DNA of 64,000 nucleotides, taken from assembly GCA_947493255.1 (NCBI GenBank), contig CANLQK010000007.1, positions 124,001 through 188,000 of the forward strand, in the 5' to 3' direction. This document shows, piece by piece, positions 9,168 through 16,976 of the stretch. The notes under the pieces were generated by a model that had not been told where the DNA came from, searched no databases, and saw nothing but the letters and a program-made list of their open reading frames with translations. The position numbers and the translations under genes are program-made. Numbering within the stretch: position 1 is the stretch's first letter; the number at the start of each line of letters is the position of its first letter. Source of the stretch: an uncultured Paracoccaceae bacterium. Its GTDB lineage: Bacteria > Pseudomonadota > Alphaproteobacteria > Rhodobacterales > Rhodobacteraceae.

Positions 9168-9971
9168 ATGACGTTTTCCATTGCAGGTAAGACCGCAATT
9201 GTAACAGGGGCCGCCAATGGTGTGGGCCTTGCGATTGGACGCCATTTTGTGTCGGAAGGCGCAAATGTTGTCTTTGCAGACATGGACGAGGAACGACTGG
9301 GAGCGGAACTGGGATCCGCTGATGTCGAACCCGAACGTTACCGTAGCTTTGCCTGTGACTTGCGAAAGAAGTTGTCGATCAACAACTTATTGTCCATGAC
9401 CATCGACAGTTTCGAGCGGGTCGATATCCTTGTGAATGCGTCTCGCCAGATCATGACGTCGGACCCTTTGGATCCGAAAGAAGACCAAGTCGAAACCTTA
9501 TTGAACCAGAACCTGATGACGTCGTTGCGCCTAACACAGGCCATTTCCAAGCGGATGATGAAACAGGCCGAAGGCGACGATGAAGGGCCCGTTGGATCAA
9601 TCATCAACCTAAGTTCTATCGCAGCGCGTCGCGCCAATCCGGACTTGCTGGGCTATTCGATCTCGACTGCGGCGCTCGATCAGATGACCCGTTCGATGGC
9701 GGTCGCTTTGGCACCCAACCGCATTCGGGTGAACGCTGTTGCGTTTGGGTCAGTGATGTCGTCGAGCCTGAAGCATCAGCTTAAAGGCAACGAAGAATAT
9801 CGGTCTGACATTATCGATCACACGCCGCTGGGCCGCATAGCGGGTCCGGGCGAGGTTTCGGATGCAGTACAATACCTTGCATCAGACGCGTCGAGCTTTG
9901 TGACGGGGCAAATCATCACCGTTGACGGGGGCCGCACGTTGATTGATCCGGTAGAAGCCCCCGCGCACTAG
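9168..9971 (+). CDS. SDR-family protein lacking the catalytic lysine
   Basis: Short-chain dehydrogenase/reductase fold, 267 residues. The cofactor loop TGAANGVGLAIG is intact near the N-terminus, and the acidic residue FADMDEE suggests NAD(H) preference. The active-site serine pair (S149/S150) and tyrosine Y163 are present, but the YxxxK lysine is replaced by threonine (YSIST, residue 167). The usual NNAG is also changed (VNASRQ near residue 90). The C-terminal VTGQIITVDGG is normal. I start it at ATG 9168 with AGGAG five bases upstream, not at a GTG 24 bases earlier. It may be a non-catalytic or altered SDR. It follows rsmC in the same direction. Confidence 0.88.
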   Translation: MTFSIAGKTAIVTGAANGVGLAIGRHFVSEGANVVFADMDEERLGAELGSADVEPERYRSFACDLRKKLSINNLLSMTIDSFERVDILVNASRQIMTSDPLDPKEDQVETLLNQNLMTSLRLTQAISKRMMKQAEGDDEGPVGSIINLSSIAARRANPDLLGYSISTAALDQMTRSMAVALAPNRIRVNAVAFGSVMSSSLKHQLKGNEEYRSDIIDHTPLGRIAGPGEVSDAVQYLASDASSFVTGQIITVDGGRTLIDPVEAPAH

Positions 9972-9974
9972 CTC

Positions 9975-10364
9975 TTATTCTGGATGCACTGCAATGCACT
10001 GCTGAATCGCGGCTTGCGCTTGCGCGGCTGCCTGTGTTCGACGTTGCTGCAGTTGGGTCAATTTAACCCGTTCTTCAGCGATATTCAGAGCGACCGGTTC
10101 GCGTCGTGTGAAGGTTTCCGTTTTGTCACACTGATACCGAAATACCGTTCCGTCGTCGCGGGTGTCTTCACAGGTGCGACGCAGAACGCGAACGTCTTCG
10201 GTTTCGAAAATTCCAAAGCCGCGATCGATGTTTCCTTGGGTTTCAGCGATAAGTCGATCGAGCGTGGCGACCTGACGATTGGCCCCGCCAATGCATTGTT
10301 CGCGAGGGGTTGAACACGCGGCGAGCGCGACCAGTGGGAGGAGGATCAAAGAAGATCGCATCAT
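9975..10364 (-). CDS. Putative lipoprotein of unknown function
   Basis: A 129-residue protein with a lipoprotein signal peptide: MMRSS, a hydrophobic stretch, then the lipobox LAAC with cysteine at about residue 17. The mature part is polar, with four further cysteines and a glutamine-rich C-terminus (QLQQRRTQAAAQAQAAIQQ) that is probably helical. It is conserved-looking but I do not recognise the family. It converges with the SDR gene (three bases between stops) and diverges from hemF. Confidence 0.7.
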   Translation of the reverse strand: MMRSSLILLPLVALAACSTPREQCIGGANRQVATLDRLIAETQGNIDRGFGIFETEDVRVLRRTCEDTRDDGTVFRYQCDKTETFTRREPVALNIAEERVKLTQLQQRRTQAAAQAQAAIQQCIAVHPE

Positions 10365-10429
10365 GTTTGTATTCCTTTAGCAGAGAGCCACCTGAGACAC
10401 GGTGGCGCAGGTGTTGGCCTGCACGAACA

Positions 10430-10451
10430 ATCAATGTTAGGTGGCATTGAT
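10430..10451. promoter_or_regulatory. Inverted repeat before hemF
   Basis: ATCAATG and CATTGAT form perfect seven-base arms separated by eight bases, ending 23 bases before the hemF start in the spacer shared with the lipoprotein gene. The right part, TTGAT-N4-AATAA, also resembles four-fifths of an FNR box (TTGAT-N4-ATCAA). A regulator binding site is plausible; which one is unknown. Confidence 0.35.
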
Positions 10452-10474
10452 AAGCAATAACAAGGGCGCGAACC

Positions 10475-11371
10475 ATGGCTGCTAACGATATGTTGACCGA
10501 GAAAGCTAAGGCATCGGCATGGTTTCGCACATTGCGCGACAGCATCGTTCAAGCCTTTGAAACGCTTGAAGATACGCAGGCAGAAGGCCCAACCGCGAGC
10601 CTTGCTGCTGGACGGTTTGAGGTGAGCGAAACAACGCGCACCGGCGACGAAGCCGAAGACGCAGGTGGCGGTTTGATGTCAGTGATGCGCGGTGGCCGTG
10701 TGTTTGAAAAGGTCGGGGTCAATATCTCGACTGTCTATGGGTCTTTGGGGGAACGGGCCCAGAACGCCATGGCTGCACGTAAGGGCATTCCGGGGATGAA
10801 AGATGACCCACAGTTTTGGGCGTCCGGCATCAGCCTTGTGGCCCATATGCAGAACCCCCACGCGCCTGCAGTACACATGAATACACGCATGTTCTGGACG
10901 CCCCATGCATGGTGGTTTGGCGGTGGATCCGACCTGAACCCCTGCATCGAATATGACGACGACACAGCCCATTTTCACGCCACCCAAAAGGCGTGGTTGG
11001 ACCCCCACGGCGAGGACCATTACCCTAAGCTAAAGACTTGGGCAGATGAGTATTTTTACATCCCGCATCGCCACCGTGCACGTGGGGTTGGAGGCATCTT
11101 CATGGATGACCTTTGTACGGGCGATTGGGCTGCCGATTTCGCCCTGACCCAAGACATCGGGCGGGCGTTTTTACCGGCCTATTTGCCGCTTGTCGAAGGC
11201 CGCAGGAACACCGAATGGAGCGAGGCCGATAAGGATGCGCAACTGGTGCATCGCGGGCTCTATGCGGAGTATAATCTGGTCTATGATCGGGGTACGAAAT
11301 TTGGGTTGGAAACGGGACATGACGCGAATGCGGTTTTGATGTCCCTGCCGCCACTGGCGAAATGGGTGTGA
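10475..11371 (+). CDS. hemF: Oxygen-dependent coproporphyrinogen III oxidase
   Basis: Cytoplasmic enzyme of haem and bacteriochlorophyll-precursor synthesis, 298 residues. It oxidatively decarboxylates coproporphyrinogen III to protoporphyrinogen IX using O2. The family blocks are clear: SVMRGGRVFEKVGVN, PHAPAVHMNTRMF, WWFGGGSDLNPC, HRARGVGGIFMDDL and the C-terminal VYDRGTKFGLETG. The end (MSLPPLAKWV) matches the short alphaproteobacterial form rather than the longer enterobacterial tail. It is preceded by an inverted repeat that may be regulatory. An HemJ/CopD-like gene lies far away at 60122. Confidence 0.96.
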   Translation: MAANDMLTEKAKASAWFRTLRDSIVQAFETLEDTQAEGPTASLAAGRFEVSETTRTGDEAEDAGGGLMSVMRGGRVFEKVGVNISTVYGSLGERAQNAMAARKGIPGMKDDPQFWASGISLVAHMQNPHAPAVHMNTRMFWTPHAWWFGGGSDLNPCIEYDDDTAHFHATQKAWLDPHGEDHYPKLKTWADEYFYIPHRHRARGVGGIFMDDLCTGDWAADFALTQDIGRAFLPAYLPLVEGRRNTEWSEADKDAQLVHRGLYAEYNLVYDRGTKFGLETGHDANAVLMSLPPLAKWV

Positions 11372-11373
11372 TT

Positions 11374-11540
11374 GGTTAACGCTGCGATCCTTAAAACGCT
11401 CGATCCATACGACTCGTGGGTTAACGCCTTATTTTACGACGTTTTGGCAATATGGAACCGGTATGGGTCGAGTATGGGTCTGGTATTGCCATGAGGATGG
11501 GTTTTGCTGGGTTAACGCACCGAACGGTGGGGTGCGTTAA
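11374..11540. repeat. Cluster of GGTTAACGC repeats in a gene-poor gap
   Basis: The gap after hemF (11372-11874) holds three direct copies of GGTTAACGC (11374-11382, 11419-11427, 11510-11518). The last copy faces an inverted partner, so that TTAACGCACC (11512-11521) and GGTGCGTTAA (11531-11540) make a ten-base-pair stem with a nine-base loop. A tandem GTATGGGTC pair (11461-11469, 11472-11480) lies between. There is no T tract, so it is not an ordinary terminator. It could be a regulator array (the TTAAC core recalls CtrA half-sites, but the spacing does not fit) or a structured untranslated region. Confidence 0.45.
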
Positions 11541-11651
11541 GGATTACGCGGACCAGCGACGGCAGGTCTAAATTTGCGTTGTCGTATTTGAAGGCCCGCA
11601 GGTTTTGTCCGGCGTCTATTGCACCTGCTCCATGGGGCGGAATTCCCAGTG

Positions 11652-11852
11652 TTATCGGAAAACGGTGTCTTCGCCTGTTGGGGCGGACGACAAAACGTGC
11701 GGGACGGGTAAGTGATGTTTCCAAATCATCACCCAGGAGACACCCGATACGACCCCACTCATGAACACACACCACAAGACGATGACAATACCTGCGCGGA
11801 CCGCGCGGCGTTGAAGAATTGTTTTGTGATCGACCTTTGAAAAACACGACAC
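11652..11852 (-). CDS. Doubtful small membrane protein ORF
   Basis: The only reading frame in the gap with protein-like character: about 66 residues from a GTG at 11852 (longer from ATGs at 11876 or 11900). It has one strong hydrophobic helix (IVIVLWCVFMSGVVSGV) after a basic stretch (QRRAVRAG). No ribosome binding site is convincing, and the longer starts would run into the lipoprotein gene on the other strand. Treat it as possible only. Confidence 0.25.
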   Translation of the reverse strand: MSCFSKVDHKTILQRRAVRAGIVIVLWCVFMSGVVSGVSWVMIWKHHLPVPHVLSSAPTGEDTVFR

Positions 11853-11874
11853 GAAATCAATGAAAGATTTAACC

Positions 11875-12063
11875 ATGAAGAAACTTATGTTCCTTGCCAT
11901 TCTTGGCCTAAGCGCCTGTGAATCGCCTGCAGAAATCGCTGCACGCGAGCAACTGGATGCGGCCTGTATAGAGGGCGACTTACAAGCCTGCGCAGCCGTT
12001 CAGCAAAGGGTGGCTGCTGAAAATCAGGCGCTGGCGACGTCCCTTATTGGGGATTGGGATTGA
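11875..12063 (+). CDS. Small lipoprotein
   Basis: A 62-residue protein from ATG 11875 (an ATG at 11860 is also in frame). The N-terminus KKLMFLAILGLSAC is a compact lipoprotein signal with lipobox LSAC. The mature peptide is about 45 residues, mostly helical and polar, with a cysteine pair in ACIEGDLQACAAVQQR. No family is recognised. It stands alone between the repeat-rich gap and the AraC gene. Confidence 0.6.
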   Translation: MKKLMFLAILGLSACESPAEIAAREQLDAACIEGDLQACAAVQQRVAAENQALATSLIGDWD

Positions 12064-12286
12064 TCATCCATGCGTTGACGTTGGTTGACCCTAACAGGAT
12101 TGACCGGCGTTGAATGCGGGCTGTTGCGATGGGGGCAATGTCATCCTTTGCACGGTCTAACCTTTCCCGTTTGAGCAGGGAAATTGAAGACTGTTTCCAT
12201 CCACAGCGCCCTTGCTGTGGATGGGATGGTCGTTGACAGTCTGGGATATTGGGCGGTCCCTATTGGACAAAGAAATTGGACATCGG

Positions 12287-13444
12287 ATGACTTTGGAAAA
12301 CGCGATTTATTTGATCACAATTGGGATCTGTTTGTTCTGTGCACATCTTTTGGTGCTGAGGCGGCGGGACACCGAAGTTTATCTGCCTCTTGCATTGTTG
12401 TTTTTATTTAAGGCCGCGGCGACGTCTGTTGCCGTTGTTGCGCAGGTGTATGACCCTGATGGGCTGGGGGTTCTGGTTCGGCTTAGTATTCTTGTCGGGG
12501 GGTTAGAAATCGCGTCGCCGTTTCTATTCTGGCTTTATGTGCGGGCCCTGACCACGGAAGGCCAAGCGGAACGTATCCCAAAGTTGCGGTATCACGTTAT
12601 TCCAATGGTGTTCGTTTTGGCGGCGTTTTGGAGCCTATTGCTATTGCCATCTGATCTTCAGGACATGGAGCTGGAGAGCGATGACCCGCGCCTGTTGAAG
12701 TTTGTACTGATTGCTATTGCGGCTGTGGCTGCAGATCTCGTGTTCAAAGTCATGATTGCGACGTACATTTATATGACCATCCGCCGGCTGATGGCCTATC
12801 GTGCGCGATTGAAGGACGTTTTCGCTAGTACAGAAAACAGAGAGCTGAACTGGATCTGGGTGATCTTGGCCTGTGTCGTGGTTTATCTGTGTGTTGGGAT
12901 TGCATTTACATTGTCCGCTGTCACCGGCGTATTCGCAGAGGCCGCTTTTGAAAGCCAGTTGCGGATATTGGACGCCTTGGTGCTGTTGGGGATGTTTTGG
13001 GTGATTGGCGTTTGGGGGCTACGACAACGGCCCGGAATGACACGGCAGCCTGTTGTGGCTGCGCCAGAGCCCGAACCTGCCCCCACGCGTAAATACGAAA
13101 AGTCTGCCCTTGATGAGGACCGTTTGCGACGTATCGCTGATAAGGTCGAAGCGGCGATGGAAAATGATCTGCTGTATCGTGATCCAAACCTGTCGTTGTG
13201 GGATTTGGCAAAGCACCTCGGCGTCACCGGACATTACGTGTCACAGGCGCTTAATACCTACCTGAACAAAAGCTTTTTTGATTTGGTGAATGGTTGGCGG
13301 ATCAAGGATGCGATCACGCAGTTGAATACAACAGAGGAGACGATCCTTGTGATCGCTTATGACGTTGGGTTCAATTCTCGCTCGGCGTTCTACAAGGCGT
13401 TTAAACGTGAGACAGGCAAAACCCCGTCGGACCTACGCAAGTAA
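12287..13444 (+). CDS. Membrane-anchored AraC family regulator (seven helices plus HTH)
   Basis: A 385-residue protein from ATG 12287. The N-terminal half has about seven hydrophobic helices (for example NAIYLITIGICLFCAHLLVL, LILVGG-type segments and WIWVILACVVVYLCVGIAF), and a charged linker follows at about residues 255-285. The C-terminal 100 residues are an AraC/XylS double helix-turn-helix: LSLWDLAKHLGVTGHYVSQ, then ILVIAYDVGFNSRSAFYKAF and KTPSDLRK. It should sit in the inner membrane and bind DNA from there, sensing a signal at or in the membrane. Targets and signal are unknown. A longer start at 12212 is possible, but it adds only poorly supported residues. Confidence 0.85.
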   Translation: MTLENAIYLITIGICLFCAHLLVLRRRDTEVYLPLALLFLFKAAATSVAVVAQVYDPDGLGVLVRLSILVGGLEIASPFLFWLYVRALTTEGQAERIPKLRYHVIPMVFVLAAFWSLLLLPSDLQDMELESDDPRLLKFVLIAIAAVAADLVFKVMIATYIYMTIRRLMAYRARLKDVFASTENRELNWIWVILACVVVYLCVGIAFTLSAVTGVFAEAAFESQLRILDALVLLGMFWVIGVWGLRQRPGMTRQPVVAAPEPEPAPTRKYEKSALDEDRLRRIADKVEAAMENDLLYRDPNLSLWDLAKHLGVTGHYVSQALNTYLNKSFFDLVNGWRIKDAITQLNTTEETILVIAYDVGFNSRSAFYKAFKRETGKTPSDLRK

Positions 13445-13469
13445 AGTTGACCCTGGTGATCCAAACAAA

Positions 13470-13495
13470 AAAGCCGCTCCCGGAGGAGCGGCTTT
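13470..13495. terminator. Bidirectional terminator between the AraC gene and rpmE
   Basis: AAAGCCGCTCC (13470-13480) and GGAGCGGCTTT (13485-13495) form an eleven-base-pair stem with a four-base loop. A-rich sequence on one side and TTTCTT on the other allow termination of both converging units. Confidence 0.88.
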
Positions 13496-13517
13496 CTTAA
13501 ATCGAAAGGCGGATGGC

Positions 13518-13739
13518 TTAGAAGCCGAGGCCTTCGTATTTCTTTTTGAATTTGGAAACGCGACCGCCTGTGTCAAGCAGACGAGCGCCGCCGCCTGTCC
13601 ATGCTGGGTGCACAGTTGGGTCGATGTCCAAAGCCAACTGGTCGCCTTCGGCGCCCCAAGTGGATTTCATCTGGTAAACCGTACCATCGGTCATTTTGAC
13701 GTCGATGACGTGGTAATCTGGGTGAATGTCTTTTTTCAT
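13518..13739 (-). CDS. rpmE: 50S ribosomal protein L31
   Basis: Ribosomal protein bL31, 73 residues, beginning [12 protein letters not shown] and containing the conserved HPAWTGG segment. The zinc-binding cysteines of the C+ form are absent ([12 protein letters not shown] where CxxC would be), so this is the zinc-independent C- type. It lies eleven bases after rplS and is probably cotranscribed with it, ending at the shared terminator at 13470-13495. Confidence 0.95.
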   Translation of the reverse strand: MKKDIHPDYHVIDVKMTDGTVYQMKSTWGAEGDQLALDIDPTVHPAWTGGGARLLDTGGRVSKFKKKYEGLGF

Positions 13740-13750
13740 GCCAACAATCC

Positions 13751-14137
13751 TTATGCGTCTGCGCCGCTAGACAGCGGGCGATAGTTGGTTTTTTCAGCGA
13801 TACGAGCGGACTTACCACGACGGGCGCGCAGGTAGTACAGTTTCGCGCGACGAACACGGCCACGGCGAACAACTGTGATGCTGTCGATGTTGGTGGAGTG
13901 CAGTGGGAACACACGTTCCACGCCTTCACCAAAGGAAATTTTGCGAACGGTGAAAGAGCCAGCAATGCCGGAACCATTTTTACGAGAGATGCAAACACCT
14001 TCGTAGTTTTGGACACGTGTACGTGTGCCTTCGGTTACTTTGTAACCAACACGGATGGTGTCACCCGCTTTAAAGTCTGGGATATCTTTGCCCAGTGCGG
14101 CGATTTGTTCCGCCTCGAGTTGTGCGATCAGGTTCAT
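13751..14137 (-). CDS. rplS: 50S ribosomal protein L19
   Basis: Ribosomal protein bL19, 128 residues, located at the 30S-50S interface. Conserved blocks include [36 protein letters not shown] and the basic [16 protein letters not shown]. In most bacteria it is the last gene of the rpsP-rimM-trmD-rplS operon. Here a PilZ-domain gene on the opposite strand and a 330-base spacer separate it from trmD, so it must have its own promoter. Confidence 0.97.
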   Translation of the reverse strand: MNLIAQLEAEQIAALGKDIPDFKAGDTIRVGYKVTEGTRTRVQNYEGVCISRKNGSGIAGSFTVRKISFGEGVERVFPLHSTNIDSITVVRRGRVRRAKLYYLRARRGKSARIAEKTNYRPLSSGADA

Positions 14138-14475
14138 TGACCGATCTCCTATTAGACGCGCGGTTTGCCCGCGGATGTGAAAGACGCCAGAGCTTTGGTC
14201 TTCATCGGGTCACTCGCAGTGCCCACCAAAGGGTTCGCATCCTGTGCTTTTACTAGGTGGCGGGTTCGCGGTGAAGAGGTCGCGGCCAATACCAAACAGA
14301 TCCAAACGACTCGTTCAAGTCGTGGACAGGGGGCGTATAGTGCTGTGCGCCCTTTGTGGCAAGGGGCAAAGCGGGGCGGAGCGGTTAGAATACAGTGTTA
14401 CCCGGTGAATCCGGGCCGCTAAGGTTTTGTTTAGGTTTGATCCCTAGGCTGAAGGGAGCAGCAAAGAGTAATGAC
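14138..14475. other. 338-base spacer between rplS and the PilZ gene
   Basis: No convincing gene. It should hold the minus-strand promoter and leader of rplS and the plus-strand promoter of the PilZ gene. A small inverted repeat, GCCCTT (14349-14354) with AAGGGGC (14361-14367), is the only structure I see. A reading frame at 14165-14422 on the plus strand has no protein-like features. Confidence 0.5.
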
Positions 14476-14802
14476 ATGAAATATCGCGCACAAAGGTATC
14501 CCACCCGTTACCCTGTTACCATTCGGGTTGGTGCGGTTGGATTTAGGGCCACAGCGACAAGCGTAAGCGCCAGCGGTGTTTGCATTGCGATGGATGATGC
14601 GGTGCCAGCGATCGGCGAAGCGGTGATGGTTGAAAGCCCGGCAGGGAAGTTCAAAGGCGAAATTCGCTGGGTCAATGATGATAAAGTCGGGGTTAAATTC
14701 TCCCAAGCGATCCATAAATCTGTGTTGGAACGCATCCGGTATGGTTTGCAGGTTTCACACCAGATGCGCAGACCAAAGATCGGATTTGCCGAACTTCGTT
14801 AG
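14476..14802 (+). CDS. PilZ domain protein
   Basis: A 108-residue stand-alone PilZ domain, a family that binds cyclic di-GMP or its degenerate relatives. The RxxxR-like motif is QRYPTRYPV near residues 6-14. The second motif, usually [D/N]xSxxG, reads SVSASG, with serine in place of the first residue. GEIRWVNDDKVGVKF is the typical strand pair that ends the barrel. Binding of c-di-GMP is therefore likely but not certain. It converges with trmD, and the two stop codons overlap by four bases (14799-14802). It sits oddly in the gap between trmD and rplS. Confidence 0.8.
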   Translation: MKYRAQRYPTRYPVTIRVGAVGFRATATSVSASGVCIAMDDAVPAIGEAVMVESPAGKFKGEIRWVNDDKVGVKFSQAIHKSVLERIRYGLQVSHQMRRPKIGFAELR

Positions 14803-15602
14803 TTTGATGAGTCTTGGTGACGTTTCCAGAGATCGGGTCGACGTGCGGCCGTGATTTCTTCGGACTTTTCGCGACGCCATTTCGCGACTTTTCCATGATC
14901 ACCAGAGGTGAGGACACTGGGAATTTCGTGGCCTTCCCATTCTGCAGGGCGGGTATACTGGGGGTGTTCCAGTAAGCCGTTTGAATGGCTTTCTTCGACC
15001 GCGCTTTCTGCATTTCCTAAAACGCCCGGCAAAAGGCGAACACAGGCGTCGATCAGCGTCATGGCCGGAAGTTCACCACCTGTCAGAACATAATCCCCCA
15101 TAGAAATCTCCATGATGTCATAGTGCTCTAAAACACGTTCATCGACGCCTTCGAACCGGCCGCACAGCAAGGTGACACCGTCTTGTTCGCTAAGGTCTTG
15201 GGCAATTTTTTGAGTGAAGGGGACACCACGTGGGCTGAGATAGAGTAAGGGCATACGCCCCTTTGCGCGGCGGCGGGTATCGCCAATGGCATTGGCAACC
15301 ACATCCGCGCGCAGCACCATGCCCGCGCCGCCACCCGATGGGGTGTCATCCACGTTGCGGTGTTTGCCCACACCAAACCGACGCAAATCAGTTGTTTGTA
15401 GTTGCCAAAGGTCGTCTTTGAGCGCTTTGCCCGTCAGGCTTTCGCCCAGCAAACCAGGGAATGCGTCCGGGAAGAGAGTGATGACCTGCGCGGTCCATGC
15501 TTTCGCAAGGTTCGGTTTGCCTGTCATCAATTCTTGCGGTTTAGCGCTGACCTGAACGGACTTGCGGCCAATCGATTTCATGGGCTTTCGCTTTTCCGTC
15601 AT
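14799..15602 (-). CDS. trmD: tRNA (guanine-N1)-methyltransferase TrmD
   Basis: SPOUT-class methyltransferase, 267 residues, that makes m1G37 in tRNAs to prevent frameshifting. The knot region is complete: VTLLCGRFEGVDERVLEHY, then EISMGDYVLTGGELPAM and VIDA-like LIDACVRLLPGVLGN, with the SAM-binding trefoil loops. HPQYTRPAEWEG near the C-terminus is the tRNA-binding signature. An N-terminal extension of about 35 residues precedes the core. Its start overlaps the stop of the sulfotransferase-like gene (ATGA, 15599-15602). Confidence 0.97.
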   Translation of the reverse strand: MTEKRKPMKSIGRKSVQVSAKPQELMTGKPNLAKAWTAQVITLFPDAFPGLLGESLTGKALKDDLWQLQTTDLRRFGVGKHRNVDDTPSGGGAGMVLRADVVANAIGDTRRRAKGRMPLLYLSPRGVPFTQKIAQDLSEQDGVTLLCGRFEGVDERVLEHYDIMEISMGDYVLTGGELPAMTLIDACVRLLPGVLGNAESAVEESHSNGLLEHPQYTRPAEWEGHEIPSVLTSGDHGKVAKWRREKSEEITAARRPDLWKRHQDSSN

Positions 15603-16393
15603 TGGGTACGTCCTTTTTTGAGCAAGTCTTTTTTGGCAGTGGCGAGGTCGTCGTCTGGCAAGTTAGAGCGATTGAGTTCTAGCAAGGCATCCAGCAGGTC
15701 ATCGCTTGGGCTGATGTTTTTACGGGCTACCGGTTCGAACGCGGCACGCCGATGCGGTGGTAAGCCAACCAGATCAAGCAGTGGTTCGGCAGGGCCTTCA
15801 GGGCCGGTTAGTGTGGTTAGATCGGCAGTGGTGACCATTCCAGTGACTTTGCTGGTGACCGCGTCCACGGCGGCTGAAAGGTCGGACGCTGGGCTGTAGG
15901 TGTCTTGGTATTCGGCGAAGTCCAACGTCAGGCGCGTGCTGGTTAGAATGTGTTTGTACGTTGAACGTAGCCATGCATCCGGTGCGCGTGTCGTGAAGTG
16001 GAACACGACATCGGTTTCCGCGCCAAAGATATCGCAGACCACGTCTTCGGTGCGGGCCATTAGTGTCGGGGTGGAGGCGTATGACAGTATGTTGTCTCTG
16101 CCGGGCATTCGGCCTGCGAGATTTTCTTCGCTAATCAATAGCTTACGGTCTTCACCGACGTCGATTGCGGATAGCGCAGTTTTTAGGTCGTTAGCATAGG
16201 CATCGAGGAGTGCGGGTGTTTGGAACTGTGAATAGCGAGTGGCCATACGTGCCGCATTATTGCGTAAATGGCGCGGCAAAGCGAGGCGACACCGTTTCCA
16301 AAGGTGTTTTGCGTTGGCATTAAGAAAATGTTGGACCGTTGTCGTGCCGGTCTTGTGAAAGCCAGCGTGGATGATCACGCGGCGACCGGGCAT
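15599..16393 (-). CDS. Sulfotransferase-like protein inserted between rimM and trmD
   Basis: A 264-residue protein beginning [20 protein letters not shown], whose GFHKTGTT is the 5'-phosphosulfate-binding loop of PAPS-dependent sulfotransferases. Further downstream the region FHFTTRAPDAWLRSTYKHIL resembles the 3'-phosphate binding segment (R-x-P-x-x-W-x-x-S). It is an active-looking but divergent family member. Acceptor unknown. It overlaps rimM by one base (TAATG) and trmD by four bases (ATGA), so it is translated as a regular member of the ribosome-biogenesis operon, where no such gene is expected. Whether it acts on RNA-related substrates or just hitchhikes is open. Confidence 0.78.
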   Translation of the reverse strand: MPGRRVIIHAGFHKTGTTTVQHFLNANAKHLWKRCRLALPRHLRNNAARMATRYSQFQTPALLDAYANDLKTALSAIDVGEDRKLLISEENLAGRMPGRDNILSYASTPTLMARTEDVVCDIFGAETDVVFHFTTRAPDAWLRSTYKHILTSTRLTLDFAEYQDTYSPASDLSAAVDAVTSKVTGMVTTADLTTLTGPEGPAEPLLDLVGLPPHRRAAFEPVARKNISPSDDLLDALLELNRSNLPDDDLATAKKDLLKKGRTQ

Positions 16394-16911
16394 TAGCTGA
16401 GACCTTCGAACAGGCCACCGGGAGGGTCAAGGATGATACGGCCGGCGGAGAGATCGACAGTTGGGACTATAGCCTTGGTGAACGGGACCAATACGCTGTC
16501 CTTCAATGTAGGGTCTGTGATCTCGAGAAGGTCATCGGCGCCGTTCGATTGGACGGCCTTCACACGGCCCAGACGAGTGCCACCGGTGTCGAACGCGGTT
16601 AGGCCCATGAGGTCTGTGTGGTAAAATTCGTCGTCAGGTAATGACGGAAGCTGGTCGCGCAATGCGAGCAGTTCTGTGCCGCGCAGGGCGTCGGCCTGTT
16701 CTTTGGTAGTAATACCGTCAATCCGGACAATCAGGGCCCCTTTTGTTTGGCCTTTGATCACAAGTGTGGCGACGGTTTCACCATCGCTGCGGGTCAACGG
16801 GGTATAATCCGCGATTGCGGTGGGGTCGGCACAGAAAGATTTTAGGCGAACGTCACCATGGACGCCGAAAGCGCCTGAGATCGATCCAACTGTTATGCGT
16901 TCATCTGACAT
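16393..16911 (-). CDS. rimM: Ribosome maturation factor RimM
   Basis: 30S assembly factor, 172 residues, that binds S19 and matures the 16S 3' domain. The N-terminal domain shows [21 protein letters not shown], and the PRC-barrel domain includes [11 protein letters not shown], and [14 protein letters not shown] with a C-terminal FEGL. I use ATG 16911, preceded by AAAGG six bases upstream, rather than an upstream start at 16947. A stable hairpin lies just before it (16931-16962). Confidence 0.95.
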   Translation of the reverse strand: MSDERITVGSISGAFGVHGDVRLKSFCADPTAIADYTPLTRSDGETVATLVIKGQTKGALIVRIDGITTKEQADALRGTELLALRDQLPSLPDDEFYHTDLMGLTAFDTGGTRLGRVKAVQSNGADDLLEITDPTLKDSVLVPFTKAIVPTVDLSAGRIILDPPGGLFEGLS

Positions 16912-16930
16912 TTTATGCCTTTGGTCTGGT

Positions 16931-16962
16931 TGGGCGAGCGGCGACAAGATCGCGCCCGCCCA
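16931..16962 (-). promoter_or_regulatory. Intercistronic hairpin between rpsP and rimM
   Basis: TGGGCG (16931-16936) pairs with CGCCCA (16957-16962), and inside it GCG..CGA pairs with TCG.CGC around a short loop, giving a long GC-rich stem. There is no U tract. In E. coli the rimM and trmD products are made far less than S16 and L19 although cotranscribed; a structure here could serve the same purpose by attenuation or by hindering rimM translation. This is inference. Confidence 0.45.
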
Positions 16963-16976
16963 GCCATGTTAGTAGA

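Noticed and set aside
14165-14422. Plus-strand reading frame of 85 codons in the rplS-PilZ spacer
   Set aside because: No ribosome binding site, no family features, arginine- and glycine-rich composition as expected from frame chance; treated as non-coding.
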